Assembly: GCA_037783545.1 (NCBI GenBank)
Contig: JBBELK010001402.1
Coordinates: 1 to 64,000, forward strand
Direction of reading: 5' to 3'
Length of the DNA stretch: 64,000 nt
Origin: Henricia sp. BOLD:AAB3569
Lineage: Eukaryota; Echinodermata; Asteroidea; Spinulosida; Echinasteridae
Shown here: piece after piece, positions 18,033-29,097 of the stretch
How positions within the stretch are numbered: position 1 is the first letter of the stretch
How the letters are laid out: every line of letters begins with the position of its first letter
The notes under the pieces: generated by a model
Seen by the model: only the letters and a program-made list of their open reading frames with translations
Told to the model about the DNA's origin: nothing
The model's database searches: none
Made by a program: the position numbers and the translations under genes

Positions 18033-21000
18033 GAAAACTAGAGGTATGTCTGTTGATAACAGAGCATATGGCTTTCCGCTTTTCTTTTTTTGTATGTTTG
18101 TATGCATGTAAAACTGCATGCTGTATAATACTACGTACGCTTTGTACAATGTAAATGCATACCCTAGATTCAAAAATTCATAATAAATCAACAAATCATG
18201 CATGTCATACTAATGAACTTGATATGTTACATGTTAATGACCAGGTCCAGGCACCTGCTAGGTTTGAAGGTCATACGACCAATGGAGGAAGTAAACGATC
18301 TAGGTTAATGTATACTTGAGGAACTCTTATTTGATTACGTTATCGTTACGCCACCAAATTTTTCTGCTAATATGCATTAGACCAAGTCACAACGAACCTA
18401 AAACACAAAATTTGACCTTCATCGGCCTTTTCGTTCTCTAGATATAGCTGTTAAAAAAATGCATGTTCAACCGAGTGTAATTTGACACCTGGTGACGCCA
18501 TCAAACTTTTGAAGGTATGGGCATGTTCACTGACCCTCAGCGAACATTTTCACCAATTTTGGGCCAATTTCAAAAAACTCGCCACAGACATCTGTTTAAA
18601 ACGCGTTTTGGCCATTTTTTAACTTGCCGCTAGAGGGCGCGCTTTCGTGTCACGACTTAACTTTTGGTATTTTTTGAATGCGCAAGGGGTCTTGAGACTA
18701 ACAACGTTGACCCAATCTCGGTATCTGCTACCAGTTTTAAATGACGACGCAGCCTCGTTTTCGACCAATAGGAAGCAAGATTCAAGGTCATTGTCTGTGC
18801 ATGAAAATTAGACATTGGATAGTCATGACCATTGCCGAAACAAAAATGTTTGTATCTCAAACGGTTGAATTTTTACAGATTTTTGAATTGTTAAGGCATT
18901 AAATTTCAGACACATGTAATCTGACACCTGGTGACGTCATCAAGATGTAACCTCTTTGGTATAGTACTTTACTATGAGTTCCTTATTGTGACCAAGTTTG
19001 ATGATGATCCAAGCTTTGCAAGCGACCCTTCTAGCAGCGAGATAGACTATGTGCTTTGTCTATGGGATAGATATGGGTAGTGCAGATGTATGCAGATTGT
19101 ACATGCTTATGTACACTCGTATATACTGCACTGTGTGTATGCTGTAGTATAGGTTGCCAGATTCAAAAATTCGTAACAAATCAACAAATGACGTCACACT
19201 AATGTAACTTGGTATGTTATATGTTAATGACCAAGTCTACGTCCCTGCTAGGTTTCAAGGTCATACGCCCATTAGAGGAAGTGAACGACCTTGGCTAATT
19301 TATGCTGCACAAACGGGCTTATTTGATGACGTCATCGTTACGCCACCAAATTTTGCTGCTAATATGCATTAGACCAAGTCACAACAAACCTAAAACACAA
19401 AATTTGACCTCCATCGGCCTTTTCGTTCTCTAGATATAACCGTTAGAAGAACGCATGTTCAACTGAGTGTAATTTGACACCTGGTGACGTCATCAAACTT
19501 TTGAAGGTATGGGCGTGTACACTGACCCTCAGTGAACATATGCACCAATTTTGGGCCAATTTGCAAAAACTTCGCCACAGACATCTCTTCAAAATAGGTT
19601 TTGGCCATTTTTCAACCTGCCGCTAGAGGGCGCTCTTTCGTGTCACGACTTAACTTTTGGTATTTTTGGAATGCCCAAGAGGTCTTGAGACTAACACTTT
19701 TGACCCGATCTCTGTATCTGCTACCAGTTTTAAATGACAGGGCAGCCTCGTTTTCGACCAATAGGAAGCAAGATTCAAGGTCAATGTCTCTGTATGAAAT
19801 TTAGACCTTGGATAGTCATGACCATTGCCGAAAGAATAAAGTTTGTATCTCAAACGGTTGAATTTTTACAGAAGTTTCAATTTGAAGGCCATATATTTCA
19901 AACGCTTGTAATCTGACACCTGATGACGTCATCAAAATGTAAACACATTTGTGCAGTACTTCATTATGAGGTGATTGTTGTGACCAAGTTTGATGATGAT
20001 CCGAGCTTTGCAAGTGACCATTTTGCCAGGCCGAAAGACCATGCGCTTTGTCTATGAGGTTTTGGGAGAAGAATAAAAAAAGCTAAAACTAGAGGTATGT
20101 CTGTTGATAACAGAGCATATGGCTTTCCGCTTTTCTTTTTTTGTATGTTTGTATGCATGTAAAACTGCATGCTGTATAATACTACATGTACACTTTGTAC
20201 AATATAAATACATACTGTACATATACATGTACAATATGCACAGTGACAAGATTCAAAAATTCATAATAAATCAACAAATCATGCATGTCATACTAATGTA
20301 ACTTGGTATGTTACATGTTAATGACCAAGTCCAGGCACCTGATAGTTTTCAAGGTCATACGACCAATGGAGAAAGTAAACGACCTTGGTTAATGTATACT
20401 TGAGGAACTCTTATTTGATTACGTCATCGTGACGTCACAATATTTAGCTGATAATATACATTTGACCAATTCAAAAATACGTTTTGGTCTTTTTTCAACT
20501 CGTCACTAGAGGGGGCTGTTTCGTGTGACGACTTAACTTTTTGTATTTTTTGAATGCCCAAGGGGTCCTGAGACTAACACCGTTGACACGATCTCGGCAT
20601 CGCTTACCAGTTTTAAATGACAAGGCAGCCTCGTTTTCGACCAATAGGAAACAAGATTCAAGGTCAATGTCTCTGCATGAAATTTAGACCTTGGATAGTC
20701 ATGACCAGTGCCGAAAGAATAAAGATTGTATCTCAAACGGTTCAATTTTTACAGATTTTTCAATTTGCAAGGCATTAAATTTCAGACACATGTAATCTAA
20801 CACCTGGTGACGTCATCAAGATCTAACCTCTTTGGTATAGTACTTTACTATGGGTTCCTTATTGTGACTAAGTTTGATGATGATCCGAGCTTTGCAAGCG
20901 ACTCTTCTAGCACCGAGACAGACTGTGTGCTTTGTCTATGGGATAGTGCAGATGTATGCATTTTGTACATGCTTATGTACACTCGTATGCGTGTATATAC

Positions 21001-22948
21001 TGCACTGTGTGTATGCTGTAGTATAGGTTGCCAGATTCAACAATTCATAACAAATCAACAAATGACGTCACACTAATGTAACTTGGTATGTTATATGTTA
21101 ATGACCAAGTCTACGTCCCTGCTTGGTTTCAAGGTCATACGACCATTAGAGGAAGTGAACGACCTTGGCTAATGTATGCTGTACAAACGGGCTTATTTGA
21201 TGACGTCATCGTTACGCCACCAAATTTTGCTGCTAATATGCGTTAGACCAAGTCACAACAAACCTGAAACAAAATATTTGACCTTCATCGGCCGTTTCGT
21301 TCTCTAGATATAGCTGTTAAAAGGATGCACGTTCAAGCGAGTGTAATTTGACACCTGGTGATGTCATCAAACTTTTGAAAGTATGGGCGTATTCACTGAC
21401 CCTCAGTGAACATATGCACCAATTTTGGGCCAATTTGCAAAAACTTCGCCACAGACATCTCTTCAAAATGCGTTTTGGCCATTTTTCAACTTGCCGCTAG
21501 AGGGCGCTGTTTCGTGTGACGACTTAACTTTTGGTATTTTTGTAATGCCCAAGGGGTCCCGAGACTAACAACGTTGACCAAATTTCGGTATCTGCTACCA
21601 GTTTTAAATGACAACGCAGCCTCGTTTTCGACCAATAGGAAGCAAGATTCAAGGTCATTGTCTCTGCATGAAATTTAGACATTGGATAGTCATGACCATT
21701 GCCGAAACAAAAATGTTTGTATCTCAAACGGTTGAATTTTTACAATTGTTTTAATTTTTAAGGCATTAAATTTCAGACACATGTAATCTGACCCCTGGTG
21801 ACGTCATCAAGATGTAACCTCTTTGGTATAGTACTTTAGTATGGGTTCCTTATTGTGACCAAGTTTGATGATGATCCAAGCTTTGCAAGCGACCCTTCTA
21901 GCAGCGAGATAGACTATGTGCTTTGTCTATGGGAAATGGGGTAGTGCAGATGTATGGCGATTGTTCATGCTTATGTACACCCGTATATACTGCACTGTGT
22001 GTATGCTGTGGTATAGGTTGCCAGATTCAAAAATTCATAACAAATCAACAAATGACGTCACACTAATGTAACTTGGTATGTTGTATGTTAATGACCAAGT
22101 CTACGTCCCTGCTAGGTTTCAAGGTCATACGCCCATTAGAGGAAGTGAACGACCTTGGCTAATGTATGCTGCACAAACGGGCTTATTTGATGACGTCATC
22201 GTTACGCCACCAAATTTTGCTGCTAATATGCATTAGACCAAGTCACAACAAACCTAAAACACAAAATTTGACCTCCATCGGCCTTTTCGTTCTCTAGATA
22301 TAACCGTTAGAAGAACGCATGTTCAACTGAGTGTAATTTGACACCTGGTGACGTCATCAAACTTTTGAAGGTATGGGCGTGTTCACTGACCTTCAGTGAA
22401 CATATGCACCAATTTTGGGCCAATTTGCAAAAACTTCGCCACAGACATCTCTTCAAAATAGGTTTTGGCCATTTTTCAACTTGCCGCTAGAGGGCGCTCT
22501 TTCGTGTAACGACTTAACTTTTGGTATTTTTGGAATGCCCAAGAGGTCTTGAGACTAACACTTTTGACCCGATCTCTGTATCTGCTACCAGTTTTAAAAG
22601 ACAGGGCAGCCTCGTTTTCGACCAATAGGAAGCAAGATTCAAGGTCAATGTCTGTGTATGAAATTTAGACCTTGGATAGTCATGACCATTGCCGAAAGAA
22701 TAAAGTTTGTATCTCAAACGGTTGAATTTTTACAGAAGTTTCAATTTGAAGGCCATATATTTCAAACGCTTGTAATCTGACACCTGATGACGTCATCAAA
22801 ATGTAAACACATCTGTGCAGTACTTCATTATGAGGTGATTGTTGTGACCAAGTTTGATGATGATCCGAGCTTTGCAAGTGACCATTTTGCCAGGCCGAAA
22901 GACCATGCGCTTTGTCTATGAGGTTTTGGGAGAAGAATAAAAAAAGCC
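18033..22948. repeat. Macro-tandem array, five units of about 1 kb
   Basis: Marker AGATTCAAAAATTCATAA-like at 18166, 19159, 20249, 21033 and 22023; marker GATTCAAGGTCATTGTCT-like and a 67-70-codon minus-strand frame recur every ~990 bp, with one unit of ~883. Shared words include CACCTGGTGACGTCATCAA and CCGCTAGAGGGCGC. A TATGTCTGTTGATAACAGAG module occurs only at ~18044 and ~20098, so units are of two subtypes. The repeated 67-codon frame is probably incidental. Confidence 0.9.

Positions 22949-22977
<29 letters not shown>
22949..22977 (+). repeat. Poly-A run closing the macro-array
   Basis: 29 A residues directly after AGAAGAATAAAAAAAGCC; the same boundary words at ~20068 lead into the next unit without poly-A. 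It may be a retroposition tail or a slippage product. Confidence 0.8.
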
Positions 22978-22980
<3 letters not shown>

Positions 22981-22993
22981 GAACAGTTTCAAA

Positions 22994-23019
22994 GGCTTTC
23001 CGCAGAAGTGCGGAAAGCC
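22994..23019. repeat. Short hairpin
   Basis: GGCTTTCCGC pairs with GCGGAAAGCC around a 6-nt loop, just after the poly-A run. Confidence 0.6.
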
Positions 23020-24023
23020 AGAAAGCCAAATAGACAAACAAAAGAGGAACAAAGGGACGTCTGCGATTCACACCTATGTGTGTGTGTGAATAGTGTACTT
23101 CAAAGGCTCAGACATTTAGTGTTTTGCATTATGTTCTGTATAAAAAGCAGGTTACAATATTTTAAGAATTTTTTTTTATTGGAACTAAGGTTTCTTAATT
23201 CTTTACAAAAATGTAAACATGTATCTAAAATAAGTAAATGTATAACATTGACAGGTTTATGAAGTGCGAGTAATTTAATGATTTAATTTATTTATATTTC
23301 TTACACAGGTACTAAAAGATAATAAAAATCCAGTTTTGAAAGCGGTCGATATTTCAACAGGTGCTTTAGTTTTCTGCAAGACATCATTGGTGACAAGTCA
23401 TTTTTGTACGCAATATTTGTAGGCGTATTGGTGTGTTGTTTTCCAGATTGAAAATACAGATTTTGAGGTCTTTTTTCGATTACAACTTGAAACGGGTTTT
23501 GTGAAAATCAGAAAAACGCTAAACAAAGATCCGTTTTTTTTTCTTGTACTGTCCGCACGCGCCCGAAAATTTCACGAAATTTGTCCTCTAGAAATACCTG
23601 TGGCTCTGTAATTGTTCTCTCCCCTCGTTGAGGACAAACACGCCGTGATGAAACCAAAAAAACGGATACCGGTTATGCAGATTGTTCGCTTTATCTGTGA
23701 TGGATTAATAAGTTGTATGCATTTTGTTTCTTTTTAATGTATAATCCGTGAATTTAATGTGTGATGCCCACGTGAAAGCAAGGAAAATCTGTTGAAAACA
23801 AAGCTAAGCGCAGAGCAGATTTAGCAGATATGTACACGTACATTCATCACAGTGCGAAACCCCGTTCAGTGAGCGCATCGACGTGAACGGTAAACGTTAT
23901 CATATCCGTATTCGTCACCTTGCGAAACCTCTCTAATATCTCATTCGAAAACGTATACCTTTACAAAAACGTAATCTTTTAAAATTATTTTTCAAGGTGA
24001 AATCGGTTTTCACTTTAGTGGTC
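23020..24023. other. Intergenic downstream of the RING-NHL gene
   Basis: AT-rich with no recognised gene. AATAAA occurs on the minus strand near 23290, far from the stop codon at 24261, so a polyadenylation site cannot be assigned. Confidence 0.4.
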
Positions 24024-24194
24024 TATAGACTACCAAAGTGAAAACGTCACCCTTTGTGTGTTGCCATGGTTTTTGGGTCTACACTAAAACCAGTGAACTG
24101 TTTTCCTGCGCTATACCAATGGACGTTTTAGATTACCAGCGAATGTTTAGATCCAAAAACCATGGCAACCGACGTCACACTTTAGTAGTCTATT
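24024..24194. repeat. Inverted repeat 3' of the RING-NHL stop
   Basis: Left arm holds GTTGCCATGGTTTTTGG, right arm CCAAAAACCATGGCAAC; outer TATAGACTACCAAAGTG / CACTTTAGTAGTCTA also pair. Within 70 bp of the stop codon, so probably in the 3' UTR. Confidence 0.7.
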
Positions 24195-24260
24195 GTGGGA
24201 GATTCTTAGCAAAACTCGCAGGGGGACCCTGCATCTGGGACGTTTATGGAACAACCAGTT

Positions 24261-25754
24261 TTAAATCTTGCGGTACAGTTTAATGTTAGTGCCATCGACG
24301 ACGATCAATCTGCCATCTCGAGTGAATCCCAGCCCGCGTGGTGCTAGCAGGCCTCGAGTCACGCAGCCCAGGTGCCTCCCGTCAGGACCGAACTCGTGCA
24401 CGGTGCCCTTACAGAACACCTTAGGGTGATAGAACGAGACGAAGATGGAACCGTCTGGTCCGAAGCATGCTCCCCACGGCGAGACGGAGTTAGATGGGTC
24501 TACACTCTTGGACATGATGGAGTGCAGGATGTCGCCAGTGGCTATGCTGATGACATCAACTCGATTGAGTGAGAAACTTGACACCAGCAGACGACCCATG
24601 TTGTCCACGTCTAGATGCATAGGCTTGATGAGTGGCACGGGGATCTTTCTAACAACCAATCCGTTTTGGATGACGTAAACGACGTTCTCTTGTATGCCAC
24701 TAAGGTAGACGATGTCTCCTCCGTCGACGGCCAAACACCAGGGGCTCGCGACTGGTGTCAGGATGGGGCTTAGCAGCGCACCGTTCCCGTCATAAACCTG
24801 GATCTTACTGCTTGCACCAATAATCAAACATCGTCCGTCTGAGAGGAATGCCACATCTCTGTCTCCTCGTTCGGACTCCCCACTGCTCTTACCGCTCATC
24901 GTCATCTTGTGATTACCGTCAATGTCGTAGATACACGTGCGGTTGTTCCTCTGCTCGCTGATAGCCAGATATCCCTTTGGGCTTATAGCAGCCTCCCTGG
25001 CACAGTTGAACTCGCCGATCTTGGAGCCAAACTTGCCGAACTTCAGTTCCAGAGACCACTCTTCCTGCTCCAAGATATCCCCAAGGTGGAGGTTGACTGC
25101 GGGGGTCTTCTCCGGGCTGAACTTCAGGAAACTTAACCGATCTATCGTCTCAAGACTCGGTGGCGGATTTATCTTCATTCTCTCCAAATCGTTCTTGATA
25201 CTTCGCTGAAACGCCAAATTGGTCGAACTGACATCTTTATCCAACTCTTGCAGCTGCTTAGGGTGGACTTCGGCCGCATCTAGAACTCCCAGTATCCCTG
25301 TCTTAAGATTCTCGACTTCAGCTTTCCTGCTGCTAAAGACGAAGTCTACTTGTTGGAGTAGGTCAGCTTGCTTCTTCAGAACGTCTGAGATGATTATCTC
25401 GGCAGCATCGCTGACATCTTGCCTTGCCCTTAAAGCTGCAGCCAAGACATCTTCATCTCTCTCCTGGATGAGTAGCAGAGCTTGATCGTACTGGCCACGC
25501 TGTGTCTTGAGCTGATTGGCCAAATCTGTGATTCCAGGCGTCGGGGTACTCACAGGGTTAACGGTTGAAGCAGGGCGGGCCTTAGCTGCTGGTACTGGAA
25601 CGGCTTCTATGGCTTCTTGGGCGACTTCGACTGTATCACGATTCATGGTAGTCATTGCTTCCACCATGCTTCGTGCCAAGATGTTGGATTTCAAGGCTGT
25701 CACGCCACCGGGAGGCACATCTGTTGATTGCTGGCATAGAGGGCATATTATATT
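24261..25754 (-). CDS. RING-NHL gene exon 2
   Basis: Starts NIICPLCQQ (last two RING cysteines) after acceptor TTGCAG, ends in TAA at 24261. The longer frame up to 25793 begins with MTYFQLFLGL, which is intron sequence. Confidence 0.93.
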   Translation of the reverse strand, partial: NIICPLCQQSTDVPPGGVTALKSNILARSMVEAMTTMNRDTVEVAQEAIEAVPVPAAKARPASTVNPVSTPTPGITDLANQLKTQRGQYDQALLLIQERDEDVLAAALRARQDVSDAAEIIISDVLKKQADLLQQVDFVFSSRKAEVENLKTGILGVLDAAEVHPKQLQELDKDVSSTNLAFQRSIKNDLERMKINPPPSLETIDRLSFLKFSPEKTPAVNLHLGDILEQEEWSLELKFGKFGSKIGEFNCAREAAISPKGYLAISEQRNNRTCIYDIDGNHKMTMSGKSSGESERGDRDVAFLSDGRCLIIGASSKIQVYDGNGALLSPILTPVASPWCLAVDGGDIVYLSGIQENVVYVIQNGLVVRKIPVPLIKPMHLDVDNMGRLLVSSFSLNRVDVISIATGDILHSIMSKSVDPSNSVSPWGACFGPDGSIFVSFYHPKVFCKGTVHEFGPDGRHLGCVTRGLLAPRGLGFTRDGRLIVVDGTNIKLYRKI

Positions 25755-27017
25755 CTGCAACATTAAACCAAGAAACAATTGGAAATATGTCAATCTATGG
25801 TCACCGTGTTTATTCCTGCCACTGTGTGTGAAGCCCCTTTAGTGCCACATTATTATCTTGCGGCCGAAAGTATAAATACACACCCCGACAATTTAAAATA
25901 CTTTTCGCATACATACCTGTGGCACTAGTGGAGTTTATATAATCTGGGCCAATTTCATAAAGCTGTTTAGCAGACAAATTTTGATTAAGCGTTTTTTTTC
26001 TGCTAAACAGCTTTATGAAATTTGTCCCTGGTGAACTTGTGGATATGCACCGATCGACCACTTTGGAATCGCTTCCAAGACTGTTCTGTTTCTGACTTTG
26101 TCAAGGAACGATCGTATAGCACCATACCAATGAAACATATGTTTTTTTTTTCTGTTTCGGAAAGAAAATTAAAACCCACTTTGTTGGGTTTTCAACCTGA
26201 TTAGACATGTAAGTTTGAGACGAGCTGACCATTCGGGGCCGCGAGTCTCCCAAACAACCCGAGGAGTGCAGGAACTAATAAGAGAGGCACTTTAGGCAGA
26301 GTGGCGCACCCTGCTGAGCAGCTCTAACGTACGGAGACTGGTGCACGAATGCAATAATATGGTATGGTGCCTAATTAAACAGTTAACACTATGAGCAACT
26401 AACAATGGAAATTGGGTACACACCATTGTTATTAACAATGGTTTGTGCCCAATTTCCATTGTTAGTTGCTCATAATGTAAACTTAGAATGGGAGAAAAAT
26501 CATATCGTCCTCATAATTGGAATTCAAAACCCGAGACACTAATACACAGGTGCTCTACCAGCTAAAAGGCACAGTGGTACGCTGGTGCACTCGGCTTTGA
26601 AAAATAAAATGTCACATCTCTTGCGTTTTGTTTTGTTTTTCTTTTTTTTTAACCGTAGGCTTATATTGAGGAATTTCAAATTGTCGTCGAAAACGAGGGT
26701 CTCAGTGCTTTCTTTTCTTATAAAATTTGCAAATGAAATATAAAATAACGCGCGACGTTATACAATGGCTCTCCGTCTGAAACGAAGCTGCCTGAGTGTC
26801 AATTTGGAATTTTTCAATATACCTGCAGTATAAATATATTTTCAAAGATACGTTTCAACTACATGCTTACGCGTGTTTTGGGCAGTACCAGCCCTTGGAG
26901 GCAAAGCCGGCAGAAGGTGTGGGCACAGTTTAGCAACTTGGGGTCCTGTAGATGCTCCAAACAGACCCCGCATTCTAACTCACGGGATAGTTGGTTGACA
27001 GAGGCTGCTGATGCCAT
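24261..27017 (-). CDS. RING / coiled-coil / NHL-repeat protein (TRIM-NHL-like E3 ligase, complete)
   Basis: Join complement(24261-25754, 26871-27017); 546 aa. RING finger of C3HC4 type with Cys16, Cys19, Cys31, His33, Cys36, Cys39, Cys53 and Cys56, split by the intron between Cys39 and Cys53. Residues ~60-120 are a Pro/Ala linker; ~125-260 are helical and Gln/Glu/Ala-rich, as in a TRIM coiled coil; ~290-546 hold NHL-type blades (GYLAISEQRNNRTCIYD, GRLLVSSFSLNRVDVI, GRLIVVDGTNIKLYRKI). No B-box Cys/His cluster is visible between RING and coiled coil. Known for the family: TRIM-NHL proteins are RING E3 ligases whose propeller binds RNA or protein. The start has ACCATGG context. It converges with KLHDC3 about 11 kb away. 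The substrate and vertebrate orthologue are not recognised. Confidence 0.9.
25946..26028. repeat. Hairpin GGGCCAATTTCATAAAGCTG
   Basis: GGGCCAATTTCATAAAGCTG pairs with CAGCTTTATGAAATTTGTCCC. The same end words open and close the longer element at 35936-36192. Confidence 0.8.
26031..26310 (+). repeat. Dispersed repeat, ACTTTGGAAT..GCAGAGTGGCGCAC family
   Basis: Shares CCACTTTGGAATCGC, AAGACTGTTC, TTTGTTGGGTTTT and GCAGAGTGGCGCACCCTGC with 34430-34700 (plus) and 61200-61500 (minus). Confidence 0.7.
26391..26473. repeat. Palindrome GAGCAACTAACAATG, copy 2
   Basis: An almost perfect 83-bp palindrome, matching 17437-17515 but with better pairing (GAGCAACTAACAATGGAAAT / ATTTCCATTGTTAGTTGCTC). Confidence 0.85.
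26871..27017 (-). CDS. RING-NHL gene exon 1
   Basis: 49 codons, MASAASVNQLSRELECGVC..., giving six of the eight zinc ligands. Donor GTAAGC at 26870-26865, phase 0. Too short to stand out as an ORF; found from the RING pattern. Confidence 0.9.
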
Positions 27018-27736
27018 GGTTCCTCTATGGTAGATTGACGATGTTTAAACGGCGCGTCTTAAATTGTGTTATCGGCACGTATAATGTACGTCTATATGAA
27101 CTTGCGGTACGGTATTAAAACTCTCAACCACACAGTTATCATAGGGATAATCTTTCGGTACCTTTTTGCGCTACACGGAAACTGAAAATAACTAGTGACG
27201 CGCCAGCACTTGTGTGGAAACCTGGACTATAACCTTTGATTTAGATTTCCGCGTGGATAAAATTCCGTTCGCAATGTGCAACTGCCATTATTTTCTTTCA
27301 CTGATGTTTAATTCTTTCGTTTTAATATAGGTTTTCCCGGCCAATTTCAGCAAACAAGCGGCCAATTTCATTTATATGCCTCCACATTAAAGCAGTTTTA
27401 AGTCCTCTGCGGTTAGTCCATTTCAAATTGGCAAATAAAGCATTCAAATTCAGTTTTGTGCGGAAGAATTTATTTGGCATGCTATTCAATTTAGCGCATT
27501 GTCAGTCAGTAATTTTAGTGCTGCAAAATGGTCGTCCAATTTAGCAAACCACCCTCTGCTGACGATTTTAACCGAACTTGTCTTTTTCGATTTCATCTAG
27601 GAGCAAGTTCGGGTGGGCGACTATAGTTATAAACTAGACTAACCTACCCCGGGGGCTTGGTTCCTCTAGTCAGACTAGCTAGTCAAACCACGCAGCGTTC
27701 GGGTGACATAGAGCAAGTTCGGGCGGGCGAATATAG
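27018..27736. other. Upstream of the RING-NHL gene
   Basis: Probable promoter region; no TATA box or other element can be named. TATAGGTTTTCCCGGCCAATTT at 27328 reappears as its complement near 33340. Confidence 0.35.
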
Positions 27737-27928
27737 TATACAAATATTGACTGCTCATGAGGGTGATGGTGCAAACTATCGTCCCGAGGTGATCTTGAAA
27801 CGGCAGTCCTGCTATTTTCCCGAGGCCGCAGGCCGAGGGAAAATAGCAGCACTGCCCTTACAAGATCACCGAGGGCAGTAGTTTGCATGTCACCCGAAAA
27901 AAAGCAGTCAATATTTGTTTTATATACC
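27737..27928. repeat. Long palindrome P1 with GAGGCCGCAGGCCGAGG loop
   Basis: TACAAATATTGACTGCT / AGCAGTCAATATTTGT outer arms; GATCTTG..CTATTTTCCC / GGGAAAATAG..CAAGATC inner arms; loop near 27819-27839. Confidence 0.8.
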
Positions 27929-28249
27929 TCATACATTGATTTTTTTTGTGTCAAATGATTGGTATTTTCAGGACAAAATTCAGTTTTCAGAGAGCCAAGC
28001 CAAAGTGCACATTGTTCGCGTGAAAGCGAACACCACTGCTAGTTGCTTCACGCGAACGCGTCTCCCGCGCGCTGGCACACGCTCGCGCGATTGCGTACGC
28101 GCTATGAAATAGTACTTTTAGAAAGTGCTATCCTTTGACCTATTATACACATATGGACTGGCAATTAGGTCACTAGTGCACGTCTATGGGCCCCGATAGT
28201 CTGGTACCCGGACCAAAAATTATTTGACTAGACTGAATTTAAGGTCGGC

Positions 28250-28720
28250 AGCCGCCAATTTCGCCATTTTGAAACAGGAGGAATTCCTCCTTTTTCCGAA
28301 GGTTCCCGAAGTTACCCGAATGCACGTCCGGTCGTCCGGATCGACGTTACCGTTAATCGTCGGGTACACTTCGTCATTGTTTCGAGAATTTGAATTGACG
28401 TCGCGTGCACGTACGTGCGTGCCGCTGCGTGTGTATTTATGGTGATGCCACGGATTTAAAACTACGCAGTGGCTGTCAGTCGCTATAGTTACGGGATTGC
28501 AACAGCATAGTACATTATGGAGCTCGATCACTGGGTGATGCAGACAAGGTTTGAATTTTCGTTTTGATGCTAGCTTACATGTATATTAAAATGGGCGCGC
28601 TATTAAAGCGCGCTTTGAAAATTAACGGTTATGTGCTTCTAAAAATAAATGCATGACGTAATGCTTAAAGTGCTATTTTAAACACCACAGTAGCCGGTCC
28701 TCATATTCAGTCATTGTATG
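28250..28720 (+). repeat. Dispersed repeat, also at 55925-56265
   Basis: Both copies share GAAACAGGAGGAATTCCTCC, TGAAAATTAACGGTTATG and CACCACAGTAGCCGGTCC in the same order; the middle part differs. Confidence 0.75.
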
Positions 28721-28740
28721 TGGAATATGTGGAGCGGGAA

Positions 28741-28850
28741 CCAGTCTATGGGCCCCGAGGGACTGTGAGTGACCACAAGAGGGTCCTATTTCCCGAGGCC
28801 GAAGGCCGAGGGAAAAAGGACCCTCTTGTGGTCACCCTCTTGTGGACCCT
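28741..28850. repeat. Palindrome P2, GAGGCCGAAGGCCGAGG loop
   Basis: GTGACCACAAGAGGGTCCT pairs with AGGACCCTCTTGTGGTCAC; the loop is TCCCGAGGCCGAAGGCCGA. Right arm shortened and partly repeated. Confidence 0.8.
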
Positions 28851-28941
28851 CTTGTATGCCAGTCCGTAAATGTCAATGCAAAATCTGCGCACTTACTAAA
28901 AATAAATTAATAATAATAACCACGTGACGGGCAGAATTCTG

Positions 28942-29097
28942 CCCGTCATGGCCGCCCTTTACCGATCCCTATATTTTCGCAATAAGCGAACCAATCTATA
29001 GGGATCGGGAACCAATCTACCCGTCATGGCTGCCCTTTACCGATCCCTATATTTTCGCAATAAGCAAACCGATCTATAGGGATCGGGAACCAATCTA
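28942..29097 (+). repeat. 78-bp tandem duplication
   Basis: 28942-29019 and 29020-29097 are near identical (CCCGTCATGGCCGCCCTTTA ... ACCAATCTA); each unit holds an inner CGATCCCTATA / TATAGGGATCG pair. Confidence 0.85.

Larger units (their letters stand above)
25755..26870 (-). other. RING-NHL intron
   Basis: 1116 bp, GT-AG. Contains a hairpin (25946-26028), a dispersed repeat (26031-26310), a palindrome (26391-26473) and a tRNA-like fragment near 26545. Confidence 0.8.

Noticed and set aside
17595..18203. 202-aa minus-strand open frame
   Set aside because: No recognisable domain, crosses the start of the macro-repeat array, and composition looks like translated repeat.
18033..22948. Gene cluster of small repeated proteins
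   Set aside because: The recurring 67-codon frame has no upstream signals and travels with a 1-kb tandem repeat.
24937..25842. Plus-strand frames over the RING-NHL gene
   Set aside because: Antisense of exon 2; codon pattern and domains support the minus strand only.
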